From: DATFVA01 sp963721075
Lineage (GTDB): Bacteria > Bacteroidota > Ignavibacteria > Ignavibacteriales > Ignavibacteriaceae
Assembly: GCA_963721075.1 (NCBI GenBank)
Contig: CAVRHV010000023.1
Location: 186,001 to 250,000 of the forward strand
Reading direction: 5' to 3'
Length of the DNA stretch: 64,000 nucleotides
The notes under the pieces were generated by a model, which saw nothing but the letters and a program-made list of their open reading frames with translations, was not told the DNA's origin and did not search any database. This document shows, piece after piece, positions 10,972-20,137 of this stretch. The position numbers and the translations under genes were made by a program. Positions within the stretch are counted from its first letter, which is position 1; every line of letters begins with the position of its first letter.

Positions 10972-11169
10972 ATGGCAATTATGAAAAGGGATGGAAAGAG
11001 TTCTGAGGTCAAAGAGAATAAGCCGGTTTTCAGTGAAAAAGAATTTTTAGAATACCTTGAGGAAAGGTTCAGAAAACTGAGGCTTGAGGAACAGAAATTC
11101 AGGGAGGAAGCTCTGGCCGGAAATACAAATCTCAACAGCAACAGAAATTACACTAAACTTAACGGGTAG
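10972..11169 (+). CDS. Small charged protein of unknown function
   Basis: 65 codons, not recognised. The middle (FSEKEFLEYLEERFRKLRLE) is a strongly charged helix, likely a short coiled coil, followed by an Asn-rich tail. It ends 6 bases before the proposed end of the convergent ACC deaminase-like gene and fills a gap otherwise without a gene. ATG 10981 is a second possible start. There is no clear ribosome-binding site, so this could be a chance frame. Confidence 0.4.
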   Translation: MAIMKRDGKSSEVKENKPVFSEKEFLEYLEERFRKLRLEEQKFREEALAGNTNLNSNRNYTKLNG

Positions 11170-11174
11170 AAACT

Positions 11175-12074
11175 TTAGCTGACAGGTGCGCTGTTTAATG
11201 CTAATGATGGTTTTATATTCAGGGAAATATCCTTTCTCAATGAGATCGTATATTCCATACAGCATTTTCCCGAAATAAATCCGGTCTGCAAGAAATCCTA
11301 TGCTGCTTCTCTTTTCTGCTATGAATGAAAGAAGTTTCTCATTTGATCTGGCATAACCGCCAAAATGATAATCAAAAAACATCTCAAAATTAAATGGTTT
11401 CCCAGGTGAAAATCCTGATAATAATCTGAGGGTATCTTCTTCCAGAAAGCGGGCTCCTTTCAATACAGGGAAACCCAATACTTTAACGTCATCCGGAGCG
11501 CCTGCTATCAAACCTGCAAGTGTTCCTCCTGTACCCATGGCCGCTGCGATATAATCATATTCAACTTCTGTTGAAGGCGGTATCTCAGAGCATCCTTTAA
11601 CCGCAAAATAATTCGAACCTCCCTTCAGGGAGCAGATAGAAGTCTCCGTAGACCTTGTGGAGTTTTTCAATGAAGTCCTTTTCAGTTTTAAGTCTGTAAT
11701 CGGAGCGGGATACATAATTCAGAACCATTCCATTTTCCCGGGCAAAACTAAGTATCGGATTAAGAGGAAGGTGTTCTTCTCCCCGTATTATTCCTATTGT
11801 CTTAAAATCGAAAAGGCGGCCGGCCGCGGCGGTGGCATATATATGGTTTGAATAAGCCCCACCGAAAGTAAGCAGCGTTTTCTTTTTCTGGCTGTTCCGC
11901 TTCAATGAGGTTATATTTAAGCTTATGCCACTTATTACCGAAAATATAAGGGTGGATAAGATCTTCTCTCCTGATGTATAAAGTAATTTTATTTCTCTCA
12001 AGAAGGGGATCGTTTACCTTAAGTAAGGGCGCCTTTTTTATCGGGAATGAGAGAACTTTTTCCGCAACGTTCAT
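11175..12074 (-). CDS. 1-aminocyclopropane-1-carboxylate deaminase / D-cysteine desulfhydrase-like PLP enzyme, frame broken
   Basis: Fold-type II PLP enzyme. The N-terminus has REDLIHPYIFGNKWHKLK with the PLP-binding Lys, then FGGAYSNHIYATAAAG and AAMGTGGTLAGL (phosphate-binding loop). These parts lie in three frames: the first break is near 11885-11900 (within CAGCCAG), the second near 11618-11630 (within GAAGGGAGG). Each is explained by one extra base. A third extra base near 11190-11210 is suspected, because the last frame otherwise runs on to 11047 without the family's usual HTGG ending; with it the protein is 298 aa and stops at 11175. Start ATG 12074 lies 2 bases after the rpiA stop, so the two form an operon. 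Substrate is not certain. Confidence 0.75.
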
Positions 12075-12076
12075 AA

Positions 12077-12763
12077 TCAGGCGGGCTTTCTGTCAATGAT
12101 TTCTGTGTTATCTCCCATTCCGACGATCACTTTATCAGCTATGCCTAAAAACAATCCGGTTTCAACTACTCCGGTAAGCAGTTTAATTTCCCGGTTCAAT
12201 TGTTCGGGCTTATTTATTTCCCCAAGGTGAAGATCAATAATATTGTTGCCCGCGTCAGTTATATAAGGTTTGTTATCTTTTAATCTGAGTACAGGATGAT
12301 ATCCTCTTTCTCTGAAAGTTCTTAATAACTGTTTCGATCCGTACTGTACAACTTCAACCGGGAGAGGAAAATTGCCGAGTTTATTAACCCTTTTTCCTGA
12401 ATCCACAACCCATATGACCCGTTCTGAAGCTTCGGCCACAAGCTTTTCGTATAGCAGTGCTCCGCCGCCGCCTTTAATGCCGTTTAGGTCAGGATCAAAC
12501 TCGTCTGCACCGTCTATTGTAAGATCAGTTCTGGTAATATCCTCAAAAGGTAGGATTTTTATCCCCAGCGATGCTGCAAGCTGAGAAGTGGAGGAAGAAG
12601 TTGAAACAGCCTCTAATTTCATACCTTCTCTTACTAATTCACCGACCTTCTTGATAGTATAAAATACTGTAGAACCTGTTCCCAGTCCCAGCAGCATCCC
12701 GTCTTTTATAAACTCAACGGCTTTTTCGCCGGCGTTAAGCTTTTCAATATTCCGATCAGGCAT
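12077..12763 (-). CDS. rpiA: Ribose-5-phosphate isomerase A
   Basis: 228 aa, full length. Converts ribose-5-phosphate to ribulose-5-phosphate in the pentose phosphate pathway. Family motifs are clear: GLGTGSTVFYTI near residue 26, TIDGADEFDP near 85, GIKGGGGALLYEKLVA near 97 (catalytic Glu and Lys), and VVDSGKRVNKLG. It stands at the head of a two-gene minus-strand unit with the PLP enzyme. The reading frame is intact. Confidence 0.96.
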   Translation of the reverse strand: MPDRNIEKLNAGEKAVEFIKDGMLLGLGTGSTVFYTIKKVGELVREGMKLEAVSTSSSTSQLAASLGIKILPFEDITRTDLTIDGADEFDPDLNGIKGGGGALLYEKLVAEASERVIWVVDSGKRVNKLGNFPLPVEVVQYGSKQLLRTFRERGYHPVLRLKDNKPYITDAGNNIIDLHLGEINKPEQLNREIKLLTGVVETGLFLGIADKVIVGMGDNTEIIDRKPA

Positions 12764-12827
12764 AATTTTCTTCTAAGATGATTATTTTAATCAAAATTAC
12801 AAAAATTCCGGCATAAATGATTTGCGA

Positions 12828-13881
12828 CTAATTTCCGGTCACGAAAGGATAATTTCGGATTTTGTCAGAGGTAAAGGTTTCAGCACTGAAGTTTTCAACA
12901 CCAAGAAGCGTGTTATAGAACATATTGTTAGCCCCAAACAGAACTGATTTTGCATTATATCCGAGCACGCGAAGGTAAGCAACGGCAAATGCGCTAAGCT
13001 GACCATTGGTTGAATAAAATGCAATCTTACTCCCTGATGGTAAGGTCTGAAGATTGGTCGTGCTGCTCAGATCGGATAGTAGATGGAGGGGTATATAAGA
13101 CAGCTCCGGGAGGATGAGCAAGACCCAGGATCAGGTGTCTGTATAGTAATCCCTGATCGTAACAGACGATAAAATATTGATCCATACGGTCTGCAAGATA
13201 AATGAAATCAATTGTTGCATCTCCTGTACTGCCTGTGAAATCGTCATTATACTCAGTTTCCATTATACTGCTTATACGGTTCCTTACCTGCTCAGCTAAT
13301 GAACCGCCAGAAAGTTGAACTTCCGGTAAAGGAGAATAATCAGGTTTCGGAACGAGCGTAAGATTAAAATTCATTAGTATATCATTATACTGCGCCAAGG
13401 CTGCAAGCCATTCTGCAGAAAAGTTATTGTTCCAGGCAGCCATTCCATAACTCATTGAAAAAACATTACCGAATCCATAAAGACGCAGCAGGCAGGTATA
13501 AAAAGCAGAGGACTGCCCATTATTGCTGATAATGATAATCTTCGGATACTCTCCGCTGTTTATGCTGTTTAAGTACGTAATTAGTTCAGAATGTTGTCTG
13601 TTGATCGCGTTTTCAATATGTCCAGCAGAATATTCCTCGGGTGATCTTATATCGACCAGCAGATACGTATGCCGGTTACTATAAACCTCATCAACGTCAA
13701 CAAGGGAAGGCATATTTTCAGTATTTATATAATCTCCGGTTTGTTCCAGATAAAACAATAATTCACTGGTATCGTTTAACTGAAATACAGGGGGCGTTGT
13801 AACATTGTCTTTCAGACAGCCGGAAAACATTGTGAAACTCAAAATAATGAGCAGATATGCTATTTTGACTGAGTTTTTCAT
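12828..13881 (-). CDS. Lipoprotein with two rhodanese-like domains lacking the catalytic cysteine, frame broken once
   Basis: About 350 aa after removing one base. Signal peptide with lipobox FSGC. Domain 1 has VDIRSPEEYSAGHIENAI and IIIISNNGQSSAFYTCLLRL; domain 2 has AHPPGAV/YIPLHLL and IAFYSTNGQLSAFAVAYLRVLG. In both, the position of the rhodanese catalytic Cys (normally YCxxGxRS) is Ser, so neither should transfer sulfur. The frame break lies near 13091-13105, between PPGAV and YIPL, which are contiguous in rhodaneses; one extra base explains it. Its ATG overlaps the stop of the upstream DUF4249 gene (ATGA), placing it third in the TonB receptor operon. Likely anchored on the periplasmic or outer face as a binding or structural protein. 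Confidence 0.8.
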
Positions 13882-14670
13882 GGCTGTAACTGGTTCCCTT
13901 CCGCGACACCGATAAACAATCCTATAGTATGGTCACCGCTTACATTCCAGGCTACAGTTCCGCCTCCGGAAGTGAAGGTGTTATCTTTCTGGTCACTGCC
14001 TGTCTTCGTGATAAAATATTCTCTATATGCCTGATCGAAAGCAAAAACCTTAATATAAACCCTGTCCCTGTATGTTGAAGTATTATATGGAGATGGAATA
14101 TCCATTGAACGAACCAGAATGCTTGACGGATACTCCCGGGGAGTCACAACTTCAAAAAAATCATTTGCCGTAATGAACTGTCCGCCTGTGTTAAGGATCC
14201 AAGCCGCAGCATACGCTTCCCCGGGTTTTGCCGTTACCTCTGCCGAGAGATATTGATTATCAATATCAGAAGCGCCTGCAACTTCGGGAACCTCAGGAAC
14301 AGTCGTTCTGCTGTAGATAGTTTTTGAACCTACGGAGACAAAGAGTTCATACTGGTTATGAACTTTGATAGTAATATCCTGGAGAGGGTTTATAAAGTCC
14401 GTCCGCAGAATAATGAAGCGGAATTACCCGAACTCCGTTTTCCACCATATACATTACTGCATCTTTTATCTCGGCCTTTTTTATATCGAATTCTTCCCCC
14501 AGTGGCAGTGTATGCGTTAATGTTACTCCCTGAAATATCTGGAATGCAACAAGCTGCGCATCAACTACCGTGTACTCCGTATAGGGAAGATCGATAACCA
14601 CATCGGTGCTGTTCTCACAAGAGGAAAACATCAGCGCTAAAGCAAAAAGAATAAAAATTTTTCTTTTCAT
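13878..14670 (-). CDS. DUF4249-type lipoprotein, frame broken once
   Basis: About 263 aa when one base near 14381-14395 is removed. The first frame (KRKIFILFALALMFSSCENS, lipobox SSC) stops at 14356, while the continuing sequence (QDITIKVHNQYELFVSVGSK onward) is one base off and runs to 13878. The composition and Ig-like beta pattern fit DUF4249, a family usually encoded beside TonB-dependent receptors in Bacteroidota, as here. Probably an outer-membrane lipoprotein partner of the receptor upstream. The family assignment rests on pattern and context. Confidence 0.72.
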
Positions 14671-14671
14671 A

Positions 14672-16993
14672 TCAGAATTCCAGTTTAATTCCCGCCATAG
14701 GGATTACAGGAAAAAGACTGACCTGTTTTAATTTCGGTACATCATTTCCGGCAGCGTTCTTTTCGTAAGTAACGTAACGGGCGAACGCGTTATTTCTGTT
14801 GTAAACATTATATACGTTAAGGAAAGCCTCCCATTTCAGTCCAACCCAGATGAACTTATAAGAGGTACTCAGATCCAGCTTGTGATAGGCAGGAAGTTTG
14901 TACCCGTTCCTTTCGGTATACTGATACTTAATACCGGTGGATTCCTCAAGACCGGTACCATTGAAGATATACTGTCCTATAGGCAGAGTAAAACCCTGAC
15001 CCGAGGCATAAACCCATGTTGCTCCGAAGGTCCAGTTCTCATCCGGTGCGTACGTCAGAACAACGGATACGTCATGCCTGCGGTCGTACCGGGGATAAAA
15101 AACCTTTCCGGCATTCAGATCGTCAAATTTTTCCCGTGTCCATGAAAGAGTATAACCAACCCATCCGTTTAAATCGCCTATTGTTTTGTTTATAAAAAGC
15201 TCAACACCGTAGGCCTCACCTTCACCCTGCACAAACTGATCATCTATATTGCTGCTGCGTGGATTAAGAGTAGGATCGTTCCTGAATTCATAAAGATTTT
15301 TAAGACTTTTATAATATCCTTCAATCGAGAAATAATAGTCAGGCAATGTATAATCAAACCCTCCAACATATTGAATTGACTTTCCGGGAGCGATGTTCTT
15401 GGTTGAAGGGTACCATAGATCCGTAGGAAGATTTATATCATTTCTCATGATAAGATGAAGAAACTGGTGAGCTATTGCAAACGCTCCCTTTATCCTGAAT
15501 TTTGAAAACGGTGAATAATCAGCGGAAACTCTCGGCTCAAAGCTCAGATATTTCTGTTTATCAAAATAATAAACCCTTCCGCCGATATTTGTGAAAATAT
15601 CTTTGGTTATATGTGATTCAGTCTGGAGATACAATGAACCTTCGAGAGAATTAAGATCGAATCCCGCGAACGGGTCAGTTTCGATTACGGGGTTATACAC
15701 ATCACTATACAGCAGATGGTAATTATGAAACGCAAGATCAAAGCCCAGCTTCGAGGTATTATCTTCATTCCAGTGAATCTCAAAATTCTGCCTGACGTCA
15801 TAATCCTTCAGATCGGAGGAAGAGAAATAGTTTGAAAGCGTGCCGGGAGTAAGGCTGTCAGTTATAATTGATTTAAAATTGTAATCGACATAACTGATAA
15901 GACTGTTTGTGAAGATGGCATTAGAGTTTATCTGTATCCAGTTCAGGCCGGCAGCAAAGTTCTGCCATGAAATATTATAGTTTGTATTTCCGACTGAGGG
16001 ACTATAAACATTGTCCTGACTATACATACCGCTTACAAATAATATGCTCTGCTCAGACAGGTTTCGTGTAACCTTTCCGCTTAAGTCGTAAAAGTTATAA
16101 CGAGGTACAGTCGAGTTCTTATCAAAATTCTTCTGGAAAACATCGTAATACATTTTTCGCCCGGAAATCATGTAGGTACTGTTTTCACCCAGAGGACCCT
16201 CAAAAGTAGCATGTGAATTAACGGCTCCAAGACTGAGTATTCCTTTATTTCCTTCCTTTGTACCCGAACGAAGTTTAACATCCAGTACACTTGATAATCT
16301 GCCTCCATATTCAGCAGGAAAGGCTCCCTTAATTAGTTTCACATCCTTAAGAGCATCTGAATTAAAGGTGCTTGCAAAATTTCCAAGGTGTGCAGGATTA
16401 TAAACAATTATTCCGTCAACCAGTGTAAGTGTCTGATCAGGCGATCCTCCGCGTACGTAAAGTCCGTTTGAAATTTCGGAGACGGTTGCAACTCCGGGCA
16501 GCATCTGCAGTGCTCTGAAGAGGTCTACTTCACCGCTGAGCGATGGGAGCTTCTTAAGCAGGTCAGGCGAGATATCTACCGTGCTTATTTCAGGAGTCTT
16601 CTTCTTTTCACCCTTAACTATAACCTCCTCAAGTTTAATATTTTCCGGATCCAGTTCAATATTGAAACTGAATGTAAGTTTTGAACCATCAACCTTCAAT
16701 TCGCGTACAGCAGTTTTATAACCTATATATCTTGCGATCAGAAAATAATCGCCTGGTTCAATATCCGGGATAATATAAAATCCGTATTGGTTGGTTACCG
16801 CACCGCGGTAAGGCGGACTATCGAGAGAGAGGGTATCTTTATAAAGCAGGATGTTCGTTCTTATCAGGGCTTCCCCGGTGGAGGCATCTGTTATTAGTCC
16901 TGATATTTTTACTTCCTTATTCTGCCCGTGAAGAGGGTAGATAATAGTGATGAGTAGAAGACCTGCTATGAGTATGAAAGTTTTCACACACAA
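14672..16993 (-). CDS. TonB-dependent receptor with carboxypeptidase-regulatory-like N-terminal domain
   Basis: 773 aa outer-membrane protein. Signal peptide (FILIAGLLLITIIYPLHGQ), then a CarboxypepD_reg-like domain (about 28-115, ISGLITDASTGEAL), a plug domain (about 140-250, with LFRALQMLPGVATV, YVRGGSPDQTLTLVDG and GAFPAEYGGRLSSVLDV) and a beta-barrel ending in the C-terminal Phe typical of outer-membrane proteins. The frame is intact. The following DUF4249 gene begins 1 base later. The substrate cannot be told from sequence; TonB-dependent uptake of a metal complex or other ligand is the general role. Confidence 0.92.
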   Translation of the reverse strand: MCVKTFILIAGLLLITIIYPLHGQNKEVKISGLITDASTGEALIRTNILLYKDTLSLDSPPYRGAVTNQYGFYIIPDIEPGDYFLIARYIGYKTAVRELKVDGSKLTFSFNIELDPENIKLEEVIVKGEKKKTPEISTVDISPDLLKKLPSLSGEVDLFRALQMLPGVATVSEISNGLYVRGGSPDQTLTLVDGIIVYNPAHLGNFASTFNSDALKDVKLIKGAFPAEYGGRLSSVLDVKLRSGTKEGNKGILSLGAVNSHATFEGPLGENSTYMISGRKMYYDVFQKNFDKNSTVPRYNFYDLSGKVTRNLSEQSILFVSGMYSQDNVYSPSVGNTNYNISWQNFAAGLNWIQINSNAIFTNSLISYVDYNFKSIITDSLTPGTLSNYFSSSDLKDYDVRQNFEIHWNEDNTSKLGFDLAFHNYHLLYSDVYNPVIETDPFAGFDLNSLEGSLYLQTESHITKDIFTNIGGRVYYFDKQKYLSFEPRVSADYSPFSKFRIKGAFAIAHQFLHLIMRNDINLPTDLWYPSTKNIAPGKSIQYVGGFDYTLPDYYFSIEGYYKSLKNLYEFRNDPTLNPRSSNIDDQFVQGEGEAYGVELFINKTIGDLNGWVGYTLSWTREKFDDLNAGKVFYPRYDRRHDVSVVLTYAPDENWTFGATWVYASGQGFTLPIGQYIFNGTGLEESTGIKYQYTERNGYKLPAYHKLDLSTSYKFIWVGLKWEAFLNVYNVYNRNNAFARYVTYEKNAAGNDVPKLKQVSLFPVIPMAGIKLEF

Positions 16994-17358
16994 CTTTCAA
17001 TAATTTCCCTAAAAATATAAAAGAATTTTGCTTTACTCAATCCAATTTAAATAAAACTGCCGCTGGCGAAAATTAGCCGGCTGTGGTGAATCTCCACCAG
17101 CCGGTATATAGGGTATTCTTAATTATTTGATATTTGGCAAGTAAATCAGATGGCATATTCTTTGGAACCTCATACCGTTGCATCTTACCGCTTCATTGAT
17201 ACGTGTGTAAAGACCGGAATTTTGTTCGGAATTAAGAGGGAATTTTTTGAACCGCGGCAATTCGAATATGATTTATGGTAATGACTTAGAAAATCAGATT
17301 TTACAGAGATTTAATTATGGAATCTCTATTAATCAACTAAATCAAATAAGGAGGTCTT
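16994..17358. promoter_or_regulatory. Divergent intergenic region with an imperfect hairpin
   Basis: 365 bases between the leftward receptor gene and the rightward acetate module, so it should hold promoters for both. An imperfect hairpin spans 17076-17105 (GCCGGCTGTGGTG pairing with CACCAGCCGG, one bulge). A strong ribosome-binding site AAGGAGGT (17349-17356) precedes the ATG at 17359. No coding frame is seen. Confidence 0.5.
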
Positions 17359-17991
17359 ATGTCTGAAGCTACTCATGCGGCTGAAACCGTTTCAAAATCT
17401 GCCCCATTGCATGATCTGACGGCATCTTCAACAAGAATTACCGATACTACAGCTAACCCTGCCCCTCTTGGTCTGCTTGGATTCGGTATGACGACAGTAC
17501 TGCTGAATCTTCACAATGCAGGATTATTTAGTCTTAGTGCTATGATACTTGCAATGGGAATCTTTTACGGCGGTATGGCCCAGATTTTTGCAGGCTGGAT
17601 GGAGTGGAAAAAAGGCAATACGTTCGGTACTACAGCTTTCACATCTTACGGATTGTTCTGGCTTACTCTTGTCGGACTCATATTATTGCCTAATATCGCA
17701 GGGGCAGGTGCAGCAGAAACCGGAGGAATGGTTGCCTACCTGTTTATGTGGGGCTTATTCACCTTCGTTATGTGGATCGCCACATTAAAACACAACAAGG
17801 CTTTACAGGTTGTATTTTTTACTCTGTTTATATTATTTTGGCTCCTGGCGCTTGGTGACGCCACAGGAAGTGCAGCTATAAAAACATTTGCAGGCTGGGA
17901 AGGTATATTCTGCGGGCTTTCAGCAGTTTATCTTGCCCTCGCTCAGGTACTGAACGAAACATATGGAAAGATAGTATTGCCGATAGGCTAA
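17359..17991 (+). CDS. satP: Acetate uptake transporter, GPR1/FUN34/YaaH family
   Basis: 210 aa inner-membrane protein. The family signature NPAPLGLLGFGMTTVLLNLHNAG (quoted here as NPAPLGLLGFG) lies after a 35-residue soluble N-terminus, followed by about six hydrophobic segments. Members such as E. coli SatP carry acetate and succinate. The gene stands 35 bases before acetyl-CoA synthetase, so it most likely imports acetate for activation. A consensus AGGAGG precedes the start. Confidence 0.92.
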   Translation: MSEATHAAETVSKSAPLHDLTASSTRITDTTANPAPLGLLGFGMTTVLLNLHNAGLFSLSAMILAMGIFYGGMAQIFAGWMEWKKGNTFGTTAFTSYGLFWLTLVGLILLPNIAGAGAAETGGMVAYLFMWGLFTFVMWIATLKHNKALQVVFFTLFILFWLLALGDATGSAAIKTFAGWEGIFCGLSAVYLALAQVLNETYGKIVLPIG

Positions 17992-18026
17992 GAGTTCATT
18001 AAAAAATAAATTACAGGAGTAAATTG

Positions 18027-20054
18027 ATGCCAACAAATAAGAATGATGAAGTATCCGAATCCCAGATTGCGGTGCATTGGAAAGAAGAAGATTATTTTCC
18101 GCCGGCGAAAGGATTTACTGAGCAGGCTAATGTAAAGGATGAAAAGATCCTCGACAGATTCTCGATGAAAAACTTTCCTGACTGCTTCAAGGAATATGCG
18201 GATATGCTCGACTGGTATAAACCCTATGATCAGGTGCTCGATTCCAGTAATCCTCCTTTCTTTAAATGGTTTACCGGGGGAAAGCTAAATGCTTCATATA
18301 ACTGTATTGACAGACATCTTGATAAGTATAAAAATAAGACTGCCATTCATTTTGTTCCCGAACCGGAAGATGAAGCCATTCAGCATATTACTTTTCAGGA
18401 GCTATATGTAAAGGTAAATGAATTTGCAGCGCTGCTTAAGGATTTCTGCGGCGTTAAACCAGGTGATACGGTAACTCTTCATATGCCGATGATTCCCGAA
18501 ATTGCAGTAGCAATGCTTGCCTGCGCCCGTATCGGTGCAATTCATTCTCAGGTGTTCTCCGGATTTTCCGGAAAAGCATGCGGTGAAAGAATTGCAGATG
18601 CAAAGAGCAAGGTTCTTGTTACCGCTGATTCCTACTACAGAGCAGGTACGCTGATTGACCATAAAGAGAAAGCTGATATAGCATGCGAGGAAGCACAGAA
18701 GGAAGGTCAGAAAGTAGACAAAGTGCTCATCTTTGAACGTTACCCCGGAAAATACTCGGCTAAAACTCCGCTGGTAGACGGCCGCGACTTCCTGGTTAAC
18801 GATGTAATTAAAGATTACTATCATCAGACAGTTGAACCCGAGCAGCTGCCGTCTGAAGGTACTCTGTTTATCATGTATACTTCAGGATCAACAGGTAAAC
18901 CTAAAGGCGCCCAGCATTCAATCGGCGGTTATATGGCGTATGTTACAGGAACGTCCAAATACATACAGGATATTCATCCTGAGGATGTTTACTGGTGTAT
19001 GGCTGATATCGGCTGGATAACAGGACATTCATATATTATCTACGGTCCTCTCGCTCTTGCTGCCTCCTCAGTTATATTTGAAGGCGTTCCTACACATCCC
19101 GATGCCGGCAGACCCTGGCGTGTTGCCGAAGAGCTGGATGTAAATATATTCCATACATCACCAACGGCAATTCGTGCACTCCGCCGTGTAGGTCCCGACG
19201 AACCTTCAAAATATAATTACCATTTCAAACATATGACCACGGTTGGTGAACCGATAGAACCCGAAGTCTGGAGATGGTATTATAATACAGTAGGTAAAAA
19301 AGAAGCTGCAATTGTTGATACATGGTGGCAGACTGAAACCGGCGGATTTCTGTGTTCAACTATTCCGGGCGTACATAAAATGAAACCCGGAAGTGCCGGT
19401 CCCGGTGTACCCGGTATCTACCCGATCATCTTTGATGAAGAAGGTAAACCTCTTCCGGCAGGAAGCGGTAAAGCAGGAAACATCTGCATCCAGAACCCAT
19501 GGCCCGGCAGAATGCTAACCATATGGGGTGATGATGACAGATTCGTAAGGCAGTATTACCAGCGCTATAATAAAGATCCCGAAAGCAAGAAGTGGCAGGA
19601 CTGGCCGTACTTTGCGGGTGACGGTGCTGTTGAAGCTCCCGACGGCTATTTCAGGATACTTGGAAGAATCGACGACGTTATAAACGTTGCCGGTCATCGT
19701 CTCGGTACGAAGGAACTGGAATCTGCGGCCCTGATGTGCCAGGAGGTCGGTGAAGCCGCTGTTGTACCTGTTGCCGATCCGATAAAAGGAAAGATCCCTC
19801 ACATTTTCGTTTCCTTAAAACCCGGTATCAAACCAAGTGCGGAAATCGAAAAGAAAGTCTCTGCCACACTGGCAAATGAAATAGGACCAATCGCAAAACC
19901 CGGTAAGGTATGGATTGTATCCGATATGCCTAAAACCAGATCAGGAAAAATTATGCGCCGTATACTTTCAGCAATCGCAAATAAACAGGACACCGGTGAT
20001 ATCACTACACTGGCCAATCCTCAGGTTGTTGAAGAAATAAAGAATATGGCCTGA
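18027..20054 (+). CDS. acs: Acetyl-CoA synthetase (AMP-forming)
   Basis: 675 aa cytoplasmic enzyme making acetyl-CoA from acetate, ATP and CoA. It has the AMP-binding P-loop YTSGSTGKPKGA, the adenylation motifs VDTWWQTETGGF and YFAGDGA, and the C-terminal lysine motif MPKTRSGKIMRR. The Lys in SGK (residue 641) is the one acetylated in this family to switch the enzyme off. AGGAG at 18015-18019 sets ATG 18027; a TTG at 18024 is less likely. A perfect terminator follows. The genes for a GNAT acetyltransferase and the deacetylase AcuC lie just downstream. Confidence 0.97.
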   Translation: MPTNKNDEVSESQIAVHWKEEDYFPPAKGFTEQANVKDEKILDRFSMKNFPDCFKEYADMLDWYKPYDQVLDSSNPPFFKWFTGGKLNASYNCIDRHLDKYKNKTAIHFVPEPEDEAIQHITFQELYVKVNEFAALLKDFCGVKPGDTVTLHMPMIPEIAVAMLACARIGAIHSQVFSGFSGKACGERIADAKSKVLVTADSYYRAGTLIDHKEKADIACEEAQKEGQKVDKVLIFERYPGKYSAKTPLVDGRDFLVNDVIKDYYHQTVEPEQLPSEGTLFIMYTSGSTGKPKGAQHSIGGYMAYVTGTSKYIQDIHPEDVYWCMADIGWITGHSYIIYGPLALAASSVIFEGVPTHPDAGRPWRVAEELDVNIFHTSPTAIRALRRVGPDEPSKYNYHFKHMTTVGEPIEPEVWRWYYNTVGKKEAAIVDTWWQTETGGFLCSTIPGVHKMKPGSAGPGVPGIYPIIFDEEGKPLPAGSGKAGNICIQNPWPGRMLTIWGDDDRFVRQYYQRYNKDPESKKWQDWPYFAGDGAVEAPDGYFRILGRIDDVINVAGHRLGTKELESAALMCQEVGEAAVVPVADPIKGKIPHIFVSLKPGIKPSAEIEKKVSATLANEIGPIAKPGKVWIVSDMPKTRSGKIMRRILSAIANKQDTGDITTLANPQVVEEIKNMA

Positions 20055-20063
20055 TTATAATGC

Positions 20064-20097
20064 ACGGAGGTTCTAACTTGGAACCTCCGTTTTTTTT
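20064..20097 (+). terminator. Rho-independent terminator after acs
   Basis: Perfect 10-bp stem ACGGAGGTTC (20064-20073) / GAACCTCCGT (20081-20090) with a 7-base loop, followed by a run of T. It ends the satP-acs transcript or limits expression of the downstream regulatory genes. Confidence 0.9.
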
Positions 20098-20137
20098 ATA
20101 TATTATTCCCATGGTTAATAATGGGAAATAATAACCA

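Noticed and set aside
18402..18824. Leftward 140-codon frame
   Set aside because: Antisense to acs; composition (many Cys, Phe and Ile) is that of a shadow frame.
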